Shown: piece after piece, positions 1 through 5,800 of the stretch
Numbering within the stretch: the stretch's first letter is position 1
How the letters are laid out: each line of letters starts with the position of its first letter
Assembly (NCBI GenBank): GCA_025935735.1
Contig: JAICUS010000296.1
Coordinates: 1 to 7,377, forward strand
Length of the DNA stretch: 7,377 nucleotides
DNA from: Solirubrobacteraceae bacterium
Lineage (GTDB): Bacteria; Actinomycetota; Thermoleophilia; Solirubrobacterales; Solirubrobacteraceae
Direction of reading: 5' to 3'
The notes under the pieces: generated by a model
Databases searched by the model: none
The model's input: only the letters and a program-made list of their open reading frames with translations
Told to the model about the DNA's origin: nothing
Made by a program: the position numbers and the translations under genes

Positions 1-648
1 CAGGAACACCGCCCGGTCGAACGCCGCGTGCGGTGCCACCGGCGTGACCAGCAGCCCGCGGTGGCGCGCCGACACGATCGGCCCGCCGGCGGCGAACGAG
101 TAGGCGGTCGAGCCCGTCGGGGTGGCGATGACCAGCGCGTCCGCGGTGTAGCGGGCGAACACCTCGTCCTCCACCTCGACCGCCAGCGCCGCCGGGCCGT
201 GGCCGGGGTGGCGCGAGAGCGCCGAGTCGTTGAACGCCGTGAGCGGCAGCCCGTCGATGTCGCCGAGCACGTTCATCGTCGCCCGCGCCTCCAGCCGGAA
301 CTCGCCGCGGTCGATCTGGTCCAGCGCCGCGGGCAGCTCGCCGAGGTTCACCTCGGCGAGGAAGGCCAACCGGCCGAGGTTGACCCCGAGCACCGGCACC
401 TCGTGCGGCGTGGCGAGCTTGAGCGCGCGCAGGATCGTCCCGTCGCCGCCCAGCCCGATGACCAGCGAGCCGCCGGCCGCCAGCTCGTCCTCGTCCACCG
501 TGGTCACGCCGGGCGGCAGCAGGTCGCGCGCCTCGTGCAGGCCGCGCACCTCGCAGCCGTGGCGCTCGGCCCAGCGCAGGACGCACTCGATGAGCTGGTG
601 GCTGTCGCGCCGCGGGTGGACGACGACGCCGATCGCCTGGCCGATCAC
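1..648 (-). CDS. nadK: NAD kinase, C-terminal end missing (cut by window edge)
   Basis: Cytosolic ATP (or polyphosphate)-dependent NAD kinase, which phosphorylates NAD to NADP. 216 codons are visible; the family is usually about 280-300 residues, so the C-terminus lies beyond the left edge. The diagnostic GGDGT (residues 67-71, with the catalytic Asp69) is followed by NLGRLAFL (90-97), the nucleotide-binding TPTGSTAYS (176-184) with AAGGP (186-190), and the VTPVAPH strand (201-207). The usual NE motif appears as N140-D141, a conservative change. The GTG start at 648 was chosen because the upstream cupin gene's TGA (645-647) overlaps it as GTGA, a classic translational-coupling junction, and because the protein then begins VIGQAIGVVVHPRR, with the expected first beta strand right at the N-terminus. 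No strong Shine-Dalgarno is visible. It is probably co-transcribed with the cupin gene. Identity is firm. Confidence 0.95.
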   Translation of the reverse strand, partial: MIGQAIGVVVHPRRDSHQLIECVLRWAERHGCEVRGLHEARDLLPPGVTTVDEDELAAGGSLVIGLGGDGTILRALKLATPHEVPVLGVNLGRLAFLAEVNLGELPAALDQIDRGEFRLEARATMNVLGDIDGLPLTAFNDSALSRHPGHGPAALAVEVEDEVFARYTADALVIATPTGSTAYSFAAGGPIVSARHRGLLVTPVAPHAAFDRAVFL

Positions 649-1004
649 GGCTCGTCGCGATGGACGGTGTCCGGCGAGAACGCGGGCAGGCACACGGCGA
701 CGTACTCCGCGCCCTCGGGGGTGGAGTAGCGGACCCACTCCCCGGCCCGGGCCAGCACGGCCTGGCCGGGGACGACCTCCAGCTCGCCCCCCTCGTGCTC
801 CACGCGCAGCGCGCCCGTGAGCACGAGCGTGTACTCGTCGAACTCCGGCCGCTGCCCGGGCTCCACCCAGCCGGCCGGCGAGCGCATGTGCGCCACGCTG
901 AGGCGCGCCTCGCCGGTGTTGACGCGGCCGGCGTACTCGTCGATCAGCTTCGGCTTGGTGCCGGCGGCCTCGACGCGCGAGGGGGACTCGATCAGCTCGG
1001 GCAT
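645..1004 (-). CDS. small single-domain cupin protein without canonical metal ligands
   Basis: 119 residues, the size of a minimal one-barrel cupin. The cupin motif 1 region is at about residues 45-68 (PGQRPEFDEYTLVLTG, 49-64) and motif 2 at about 79-96 (PGQAVLARAGEWVRY, 79-93). The HxH and Glu metal ligands of motif 1 are replaced by Gln/Glu/Asp (Q51, E54, D56), and Tyr93 sits where motif 2 normally has His, so a classic metal-dependent dioxygenase or isomerase is unlikely. The look is closer to EutQ-like or ligand-binding cupins. The start is the ATG at 1004 (MPELIESP). An upstream in-frame ATG at 1040 would overlap the start codon of the divergent carbonic anhydrase gene and adds an uncupin-like leader, so it is disfavoured. 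The stop overlaps the NAD kinase GTG by 4 bases, so the two are probably co-translated. Substrate unknown. Confidence 0.85.
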   Translation of the reverse strand: MPELIESPSRVEAAGTKPKLIDEYAGRVNTGEARLSVAHMRSPAGWVEPGQRPEFDEYTLVLTGALRVEHEGGELEVVPGQAVLARAGEWVRYSTPEGAEYVAVCLPAFSPDTVHRDEP

Positions 1005-1012
1005 CGCCGGCC

Positions 1013-1018
1013 AGTCTA
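1013..1018 (-). promoter_or_regulatory. putative -10 box for the cupin-nadK operon
   Basis: TAGACT, read on the minus strand, fits the TANNNT actinobacterial -10 consensus and ends 8 bases before the ATG at 1004. That spacing would put the transcript start at or next to the start codon, giving a leaderless mRNA, which agrees with the lack of a Shine-Dalgarno. No convincing -35 is seen. Prediction from pattern only. Confidence 0.4.
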
Positions 1019-1025
1019 CGGCGAG

Positions 1026-1031
1026 TAGCGT
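1026..1031 (+). promoter_or_regulatory. putative -10 box for carbonic anhydrase gene
   Basis: TAGCGT fits TANNNT and ends 7 bases before the ATG at 1039, again the geometry of a leaderless transcript. It lies in the same 34-base divergent gap as the opposing cupin -10 box, with 7 bases between the two hexamers. No -35 element is recognisable. Pattern-based prediction. Confidence 0.35.
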
Positions 1032-1038
1032 CCCGGGC

Positions 1039-1530
1039 ATGAGCGCCACCGACGACCTGCTGCGCAACAACGAGACCTACGCCGCGAGCTTCGACAAGGG
1101 CGACCTGGCCACGCCGCCCTCACGGAAGGTGGCGGTGATCGCCTGCATGGACGCGCGCCTGGACGTGCACGCGATCCTCGGCCTGGACATCGGCGAGGCG
1201 CACGTCATCCGCAACGCCGGCGGCGTGGTCACCGACGACGCGATCCGCTCGCTGGCCATCTCCCAGCGCCTGCTCGGCACCGAGGAGATCATCCTGCTCC
1301 ATCACACCGAGTGCGGGATGCTCACGTTCTCCGACGACGTGTTCCGCAGGCAGATCCAGGCCGACACCGGGATCAAGCCGCCGTGGTCGCCGGAGTCGTT
1401 CACGGACCTCGACGCCGACGTCCGCAGCTCGATCGGGCGCATCCGCACGAGCCCGTTCCTCCCGCACAAGGACTCGGTGCGCGGGTTCGTCTACGACGTC
1501 AAGAGCGGCCGGCTGCGCGAGGTCAGCTGA
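1039..1530 (+). CDS. canA: beta-class carbonic anhydrase, mycobacterial Rv1284-like
   Basis: Zinc enzyme interconverting CO2 and bicarbonate, expected in the cytosol, where bicarbonate feeds carboxylases and pH balance. 163 residues, which from memory is the same length as Mycobacterium tuberculosis Rv1284 (CanA/MtcA1). Long stretches also match what I recall of that protein, such as GEAHVIRNAG (52-61) and IRSLAISQRLLGT (69-81). The zinc ligands are Cys36 (in CMDAR, 36-40), His89 and Cys92 (HHTECGM, 88-94). The Asp38-Arg40 dyad that controls Cys/Asp exchange at zinc is intact. The start is the ATG at 1039, placed by homology (short N-terminal helix MSATDDLLRNN). There is no Shine-Dalgarno, but a -10-like box lies 7 bases upstream. 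It is transcribed alone, divergent from the cupin gene. Its last 8 bases overlap the end of the convergent epimerase gene. Confidence 0.95.
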   Translation: MSATDDLLRNNETYAASFDKGDLATPPSRKVAVIACMDARLDVHAILGLDIGEAHVIRNAGGVVTDDAIRSLAISQRLLGTEEIILLHHTECGMLTFSDDVFRRQIQADTGIKPPWSPESFTDLDADVRSSIGRIRTSPFLPHKDSVRGFVYDVKSGRLREVS

Positions 1531-1531
1531 C
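1522..1531. repeat. 10-base palindrome holding two convergent stop codons
   Basis: GTCAGCTGAC is a perfect palindrome. The plus-strand TGA (1528-1530) ends the carbonic anhydrase gene and the minus-strand TGA (1525-1523) ends the epimerase gene, so the two coding regions overlap by 8 bases tail to tail. No hairpin followed by a T-run is visible on either side, so no intrinsic terminator is called. Confidence 0.8.
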
Positions 1532-2440
1532 GGCGGGGGCGAGCGCGGCCAGCGTGCGCTCCAGCCCGGCGCGCAGCGGCGTCCCGGCCGTCCAGCCGAG
1601 CCGGGCCGCGGCCCGCCCGGGGTCGAGGCTCGAGCGCCGCACCTCGCCGAGCCGCGCCGGGCCGGCGGCCGTGGCCACGCCGAGCGCCTCGGCCAGCGCG
1701 GCCACGCTCGTCTCCACACCGGAGGAGACGTTGACCACGCCCTGCAGGTCGCTCTCGCCCGCCCGGATGAACGCCTCCACCGCGTCGGCCACGAAGAGGA
1801 AGTCGCGCGTCTGGCCGCCGTCGCCGTAGACGGTGACCGGCCGCCCCTCGCCGGCCGCCGCGCAGAAGATCGCCACCACGCCGGCCTCGCCCTCGGGGCT
1901 CTGGCGCGGCCCGTAGACGTTGGACATCCGCAGCGACAGCGTCGACACGCCGTGCAGGCGGCTGAACATCGCCATGTAGGACTCCGCGGCGGCCTTGCCG
2001 GCGCCGTAGGGGGAGAGCGGCACGACCGGCGCGTCCTCGCGCACGGGCAGCCGCGCCGGGTCGCCGTACACCCCGGCGGTCGAGGCCAGCAGCACGCGGC
2101 GCACGCCGGCCTGGCTCGCCGCCTCCAGCAAGGCCGCGGTGCCGCCGATGTTCACGTGCGCGTCGGTGGCCGGGTCGGCCACGGAGCGGCGCACGTCGAT
2201 CTGCGCGGCGAGGTGGTAGGCCACGTCGGGCCGGGCCTCGGCGAACGCGTCCAGCATCCGCGGCACGTCGGTCACGTCGGCCCGCACGAGCCGCGCCCCG
2301 CGGGCCGCGGCGCTCTCGTAGTTGACCGCCTTCGCCGGATCCAGGTGGTCGACCACCGTGACGGAGTGCCCGCGGTCGAGCAGCGCGTCCACGAGGTGCG
2401 AGCCGATGAACCCGGCCCCGCCGGTGACCAGGGCGCGCAC
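1523..2440 (-). CDS. NAD-dependent sugar-nucleotide epimerase/dehydratase (extended SDR, GalE-like)
   Basis: 305-residue extended short-chain dehydrogenase, the size of the short UDP-glucose 4-epimerase class. The NAD-binding TGGAGFIG (6-13, glycines 7/10/13) is followed by acidic Asp31 at the end of strand 2 for the ribose hydroxyls, then HLAAQ (76-80), catalytic Ser120/Thr121 in STAGVYG (120-126) and the Tyr145-xxx-Lys149 pair. The C-terminal part has the VYGDGGQTRDF-type substrate segment. It likely interconverts C4 epimers of a UDP-sugar (glucose/galactose or N-acetyl forms), but related 4,6-dehydratases cannot be fully excluded by eye. The GTG start at 2440 places the Rossmann strand at the N-terminus. 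The ctaA stop is 2 bases upstream, so it is the last gene of the five-gene operon. It probably supplies an activated sugar for the two glycosyltransferases encoded upstream. Family call firm, substrate not. Confidence 0.9.
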   Translation of the reverse strand: MRALVTGGAGFIGSHLVDALLDRGHSVTVVDHLDPAKAVNYESAAARGARLVRADVTDVPRMLDAFAEARPDVAYHLAAQIDVRRSVADPATDAHVNIGGTAALLEAASQAGVRRVLLASTAGVYGDPARLPVREDAPVVPLSPYGAGKAAAESYMAMFSRLHGVSTLSLRMSNVYGPRQSPEGEAGVVAIFCAAAGEGRPVTVYGDGGQTRDFLFVADAVEAFIRAGESDLQGVVNVSSGVETSVAALAEALGVATAAGPARLGEVRRSSLDPGRAAARLGWTAGTPLRAGLERTLAALAPAVS

Positions 2441-2442
2441 CG

Positions 2443-3393
2443 CTACGAGCGGGCCAGCTCGCGGGCGGGCGCTACCGAGGGCGCCGCCTCGCGCCGCGGC
2501 GCCAGGCGGCCGGCCGCCGCCGTGGCCCAGATGAGCGAGAGCCAGGTCAGCGCGGCCAGCACGACGTGGAACCAGACGATCTCGGCCGGCAGGTGCAGCG
2601 CGTACTGGGCGCTGCCCACCAGCCCCTGGCAGGCGACGAGCACGCACGCCGCGGTCACGGCGTTGCGGGTCTGCTCATCCGCGCGCGACCGGATGAGGAA
2701 CCACACGCCGACCGCCGAGAGCCCGAGCAGCGTGGCCAGCGCGCCGTGCTGGTGGATCGCCCAGTCGAGCGTCCCCGCGCCGCGCCAGTCCAGCCGCGGC
2801 ACGATGTCGTGCGTGCCCTCGCCGCCGGCGTGCGGGCCGGCCGCCGTGGCGACGGTCCCGGCGGCCAGCGTCAGGCTGCCGATAACGGTCAGCCCGCGCA
2901 CGGACCAGACCGACAGCCGGTCGCTCGACCGCGGCCGGTCGCCCGGCTCGAACGTGGCCCGCCAGGCCAGCGCGAGCGCGGCCACCAGCAGCGCCATCGA
3001 GAGCAGGAAGTGGGCGATCACCCAGCCGGGGTCGAGCCCGTAGAGGACGGTCAGGCCGCCGAGCACGGCCTGGCCGAGCACGCCGAGCGGCAGCAGCAGC
3101 GCGATCAGCGCCAGGTCGCGCCGGAACGGCCGCCGGCGCCAGCCGAGGATCGCCGCCAGCAGGCAGGGCACGGCGATGATCGTCGTCATCACGCGGTTGC
3201 CGAACTCGATCAGACCGTGGGTCTGCAGCTGCGGCACGAGCCGTGTGGCCGTGCACTTCGGCCAGTCGTGGCACCCGAGCCCGGAGCCGGTCAGCCGCAC
3301 CGCGGCGCCGGTGAATACGATCAGCGTGCAGAACACGAGCGCGACGTAGGCGACGCGCCGGTACCGCGCGGGGTCGACCGTGAACCGGCTCAT
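2443..3393 (-). CDS. ctaA: heme A synthase (COX15/CtaA family)
   Basis: 316-residue integral membrane protein that oxidises the C8 methyl of heme O to the formyl group of heme A, needed for aa3-type cytochrome c oxidase. Eight hydrophobic segments are visible at about residues 14-34, 61-83, 93-117, 122-144, 165-185, 212-234, 245-266 and 272-294. The heme-ligand/conserved histidines are His59 (in THGLIEFGNR, 58-67, with the conserved Glu63), His128, His214 or His216 (in IHQHG, 213-217) and His276. The first outer loop has the Cys pair Cys41/Cys47 (GCHDWPKC) typical of Gram-positive and actinobacterial CtaA. The ATG at 3393 overlaps the stop of glycosyltransferase 2 as ATGA, so translation is probably coupled to it. 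It is the only gene of this operon with no evident link to glycan synthesis, and no ctaB or oxidase subunit gene is in view. Confidence 0.95.
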   Translation of the reverse strand: MSRFTVDPARYRRVAYVALVFCTLIVFTGAAVRLTGSGLGCHDWPKCTATRLVPQLQTHGLIEFGNRVMTTIIAVPCLLAAILGWRRRPFRRDLALIALLLPLGVLGQAVLGGLTVLYGLDPGWVIAHFLLSMALLVAALALAWRATFEPGDRPRSSDRLSVWSVRGLTVIGSLTLAAGTVATAAGPHAGGEGTHDIVPRLDWRGAGTLDWAIHQHGALATLLGLSAVGVWFLIRSRADEQTRNAVTAACVLVACQGLVGSAQYALHLPAEIVWFHVVLAALTWLSLIWATAAAGRLAPRREAAPSVAPARELARS

Positions 3394-4586
3394 GCCCCGC
3401 CATTGTGACAAGCGGTCATGAGCCCGGCCTCCAGTGCGGCCGCCGCGGCGTCCCAGGTGCGCGGCGCGGCCCAGCGGACACCGGCCTGCGAGCGGCGCGC
3501 GCGCTCGTCCGGGTTCTCGAGCAGCCGCTCGAGCGCGTCCGCCAAGGCGTGGGCGGTGGGCTCGGCAAGCTCGATCGGCGCGTCCGCGAACGCCTGCTCG
3601 GTGCCCGGCCCCCGCAGCTCGACGGTTGGCAGGCCGCAGGCCAGCATCTCCGGCGCGACCAGCGAGTGGTTGGTCAGCGAGAGCACCAGCCCGACCGTGG
3701 CCGCCGCATACGCGCGCGCCGCCTGCTCGGGCTCGAGGATGCCCAGCGCCGTGAGCGGAAATGGTGCCCCCGGCGTCACGGCGTCGCCATAGAGCGCGAT
3801 CTCCGCGTCCGGCCGCCGGCGATGGAGCTCGGCCAGCGCGAGCATGGCCAGCGGCACGGCGCGCCGGGGGGTCGCGGGGCGGGCGTAGAAGAGCACGCGC
3901 GCCGCGGCGCGCGTCACCTCCGGCCGCGGGCGATAGACGGCGTGGTCGATGCCGAGCTCGAAGCTCGTGGCCTGGAGGCCGCGCTCGCGCACGCGGCCGG
4001 CCAGCCAGGTGCCCGCGGTCACGCACGGCAGCCCGAAGTCGTGCGCCCGCTCGGCCCACAGGCGCTCGGCCGAGGTGGGGTAGAACTGCGCCTCGTCGTC
4101 CTGCACGAGGTGCACGCGGGCGCCGCAGCCGGGCAGCCGGAGCACCGGCGCGACGGTCTGCCAGCCGGTGGCCACCACGACGCCGGCGCCGCGCCAGCCG
4201 GCCAGCCCGTCGTGGACGGGGGCGGCGAACGGCCCGAAGAGCTCCCGGAACGCCGCCGCGCCGCCACGGCCGGCGATCCACACCGAGCAGGCGTGGCCGC
4301 GGCGCTCCAGCCCGCGCACGAGGTGGGCGATCGTCATGTGGCCGCCGCTGCCGCGGCGGAAGCCGGGCACCACGAACGCGACGTCGAGCGGACCGTCGCC
4401 GGCGTCGCGGGGCGCCAAGGGCACGGGGCCGTCGCGCTCCAGGTCCGCCCAGGCGGCGTAGTCGCGCACCGGGTCGTCCGGCGCGCGCTGCGCGGCCGCC
4501 AGCCAGGGCGCGATCCGCCGGGCCGGCCCGCTGCGCAGCGCCCGCTGGGCCGCCGCGCTGCCGGCGAGCCGCGCCAGCCGGCTCAT
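3390..4586 (-). CDS. GT-B glycosyltransferase 2, WsaF-like (rhamnosyltransferase-type fold)
   Basis: 398 residues, no signal peptide or membrane span. A basic, amphipathic N-terminus (1-36) may touch the membrane. The N-terminal GT-B domain starts at DVAFVVPGF (68-76), with a glycine-rich GSGGH (79-83) loop, ATGWQT (139-144) and VQDDEAQFYP (161-170), a signature I associate with WsaF-type rhamnosyltransferases. The linker to the second domain has FELGIDHAVY (209-218). The C-terminal nucleotide-sugar domain has VLFYARP (231-237) and APEMLACGLPTVEL (311-324). The conserved second acidic residue of the EX7E region is Glu313, while the first position is Thr305. Likely a cytoplasmic-face enzyme transferring a sugar, perhaps rhamnose, onto a surface glycan; donor and acceptor cannot be read from sequence. 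The ATG at 4586 overlaps the stop of glycosyltransferase 1 (ATGA), and its own stop overlaps ctaA. Confidence 0.88.
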   Translation of the reverse strand: MSRLARLAGSAAAQRALRSGPARRIAPWLAAAQRAPDDPVRDYAAWADLERDGPVPLAPRDAGDGPLDVAFVVPGFRRGSGGHMTIAHLVRGLERRGHACSVWIAGRGGAAAFRELFGPFAAPVHDGLAGWRGAGVVVATGWQTVAPVLRLPGCGARVHLVQDDEAQFYPTSAERLWAERAHDFGLPCVTAGTWLAGRVRERGLQATSFELGIDHAVYRPRPEVTRAAARVLFYARPATPRRAVPLAMLALAELHRRRPDAEIALYGDAVTPGAPFPLTALGILEPEQAARAYAAATVGLVLSLTNHSLVAPEMLACGLPTVELRGPGTEQAFADAPIELAEPTAHALADALERLLENPDERARRSQAGVRWAAPRTWDAAAAALEAGLMTACHNGGA

Positions 4587-5800
4587 CGCCGCACCCGGCG
4601 GCCCGCCCGGCTCCAGACCCAGCGCAGCGGGGCCATCAGCCGGCGCACGCCGCGGCGCTCGAGCAGGCGCTCGGCGGCCAGCAGCGGCGCGAGCCGCCAG
4701 CGCAGGCGGTCGCGCTCGCCCACCACGCCGGCCTGCCGCTCGGTGCCCGCGCGCAGCTCGGCCAGCAGCCGCGCGTCGAACGCGGCGCGCGGCAGCTCCG
4801 GGCGGCGCGCGATCTCGCGCAGCGCGGCCGCCATCACCGTGCCCTGCTGCTCCCACGACGGCCAGCCGCGGGCGGTGGCCAGCGCGCCCCAGCGCAGCCG
4901 GTGCAGCAGCGCGGGGTCGCGGGCCAGCAGGTCGAGCGCCCGGCTGACGCCGCGCGGGTCGTCCCACTCGACCACCAGCCCGTTCTCGCCGTGCTCGACG
5001 TACTCGTCGTGGCCGGTGACCGCGGTCACGACGCAGGTCGCGCCCATGTGGAAGCCCTCCAGCGGCGGGCCGAACATGCCCTCCACGCGCGAGAGCTTGA
5101 GCACCACGTCGGACTCCGCGTAGAGCGCCGCCAGCTCCGCCTGGCCGAGCGGCCCGACGGTGCGGTCGGCCCCGGCCGCGGGGACGCCGGGCGTCACCGC
5201 GGTCACGGTCCGCGGCATCCGCATCGCCCCGGTCGCCTCGAGCGCCTCGGGCACGCCCTTGAACCACGTCCAGGGGTTGCCCTCGATCAGGATGCGCAGC
5301 GGTTCTTCGCCGCGCACCGGCGGCGCGGCCACCGGCGCGAACACGTCCTTGGCGATCCCGTTGCGCACCAGCAGGCAGCGCCGGGCCGGGGTCAGGGCCT
5401 CCAGCGTCTCGGCGATCCAGCGCGCCTCGGTGATCACCGGCAGCGGCAGCTCGTGGGTGAGCGCGGCGGCCAGCCGCTGGGCGTCGTGCGGGCGATAGAA
5501 GCGGTCCTCGAGCGACTGCACGAAGTACGCGTGGCGGTGCGCGGGCAGCTCGAGCGCGGGCCCGACGGTCTCCCACCAGGTGGCCACGGCCACGTCGTAG
5601 CGGGAGGCGCGCGCCACGTCCATGCCGTGCACCGGCACGTCCTCCAGCCCGCGGAAGCGCCAGTCGGGCTCGGCCTGGTCGCGGGCCAGCACGAGCTCCA
5701 CCGCGAACCCGTGCCGCCGGGTCAGCTGGCGCGCGTGCTCGACGACCACGCCGACGCCCCCGGAGAGCTGGAGGTCGTTGACGACGAAGGCGACCCTCAC
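4583..5800 (-). CDS. GT-B glycosyltransferase 1, related to glycosyltransferase 2
   Basis: 405 residues. Starts directly with the first Rossmann strand VRVAFVVNDL and a glycine loop LSGGVG (12-17). ATWWETVGP (73-81) and YFVQSLEDRFY (92-102) match the equivalent segments of the next gene's product, which suggests both belong to the same WsaF-like group. The C-terminal donor domain has ILIEGNPWTWFKG (170-182) and a full EX7E motif, Glu240 to Glu248, in SRVEGMFGPPLEGFHMG (237-253). About 70 extra residues follow the GT domain. They are Arg-rich, and the last 20 or so are a basic amphipathic stretch that could anchor the protein at the inner membrane face. The GTG at 5800 overlaps the methyltransferase stop (GTGA) and was chosen for that and for the domain boundary. 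Expected to add a sugar to a lipid-linked or surface glycan. Donor unknown. Confidence 0.9.
   Translation of the reverse strand: MRVAFVVNDLQLSGGVGVVVEHARQLTRRHGFAVELVLARDQAEPDWRFRGLEDVPVHGMDVARASRYDVAVATWWETVGPALELPAHRHAYFVQSLEDRFYRPHDAQRLAAALTHELPLPVITEARWIAETLEALTPARRCLLVRNGIAKDVFAPVAAPPVRGEEPLRILIEGNPWTWFKGVPEALEATGAMRMPRTVTAVTPGVPAAGADRTVGPLGQAELAALYAESDVVLKLSRVEGMFGPPLEGFHMGATCVVTAVTGHDEYVEHGENGLVVEWDDPRGVSRALDLLARDPALLHRLRWGALATARGWPSWEQQGTVMAAALREIARRPELPRAAFDARLLAELRAGTERQAGVVGERDRLRWRLAPLLAAERLLERRGVRRLMAPLRWVWSRAGRRVRR

Noticed and set aside
28..820. Plus-strand frames opposite NAD kinase and the cupin
   Set aside because: Low-complexity composition and no motifs. The minus strand holds GGDGT and TPTGSTAYS of NAD kinase.
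1500..1620. Possible terminator hairpins at the convergent gene ends
   Set aside because: GC-rich partial inverted repeats are everywhere here, and none is followed by a T-run on either strand.
2441..2647. Longer epimerase start
   Set aside because: It would overlap about 200 bases of ctaA, and the added residues lack any Rossmann feature. GTG 2440 starts exactly at the NAD-binding strand.
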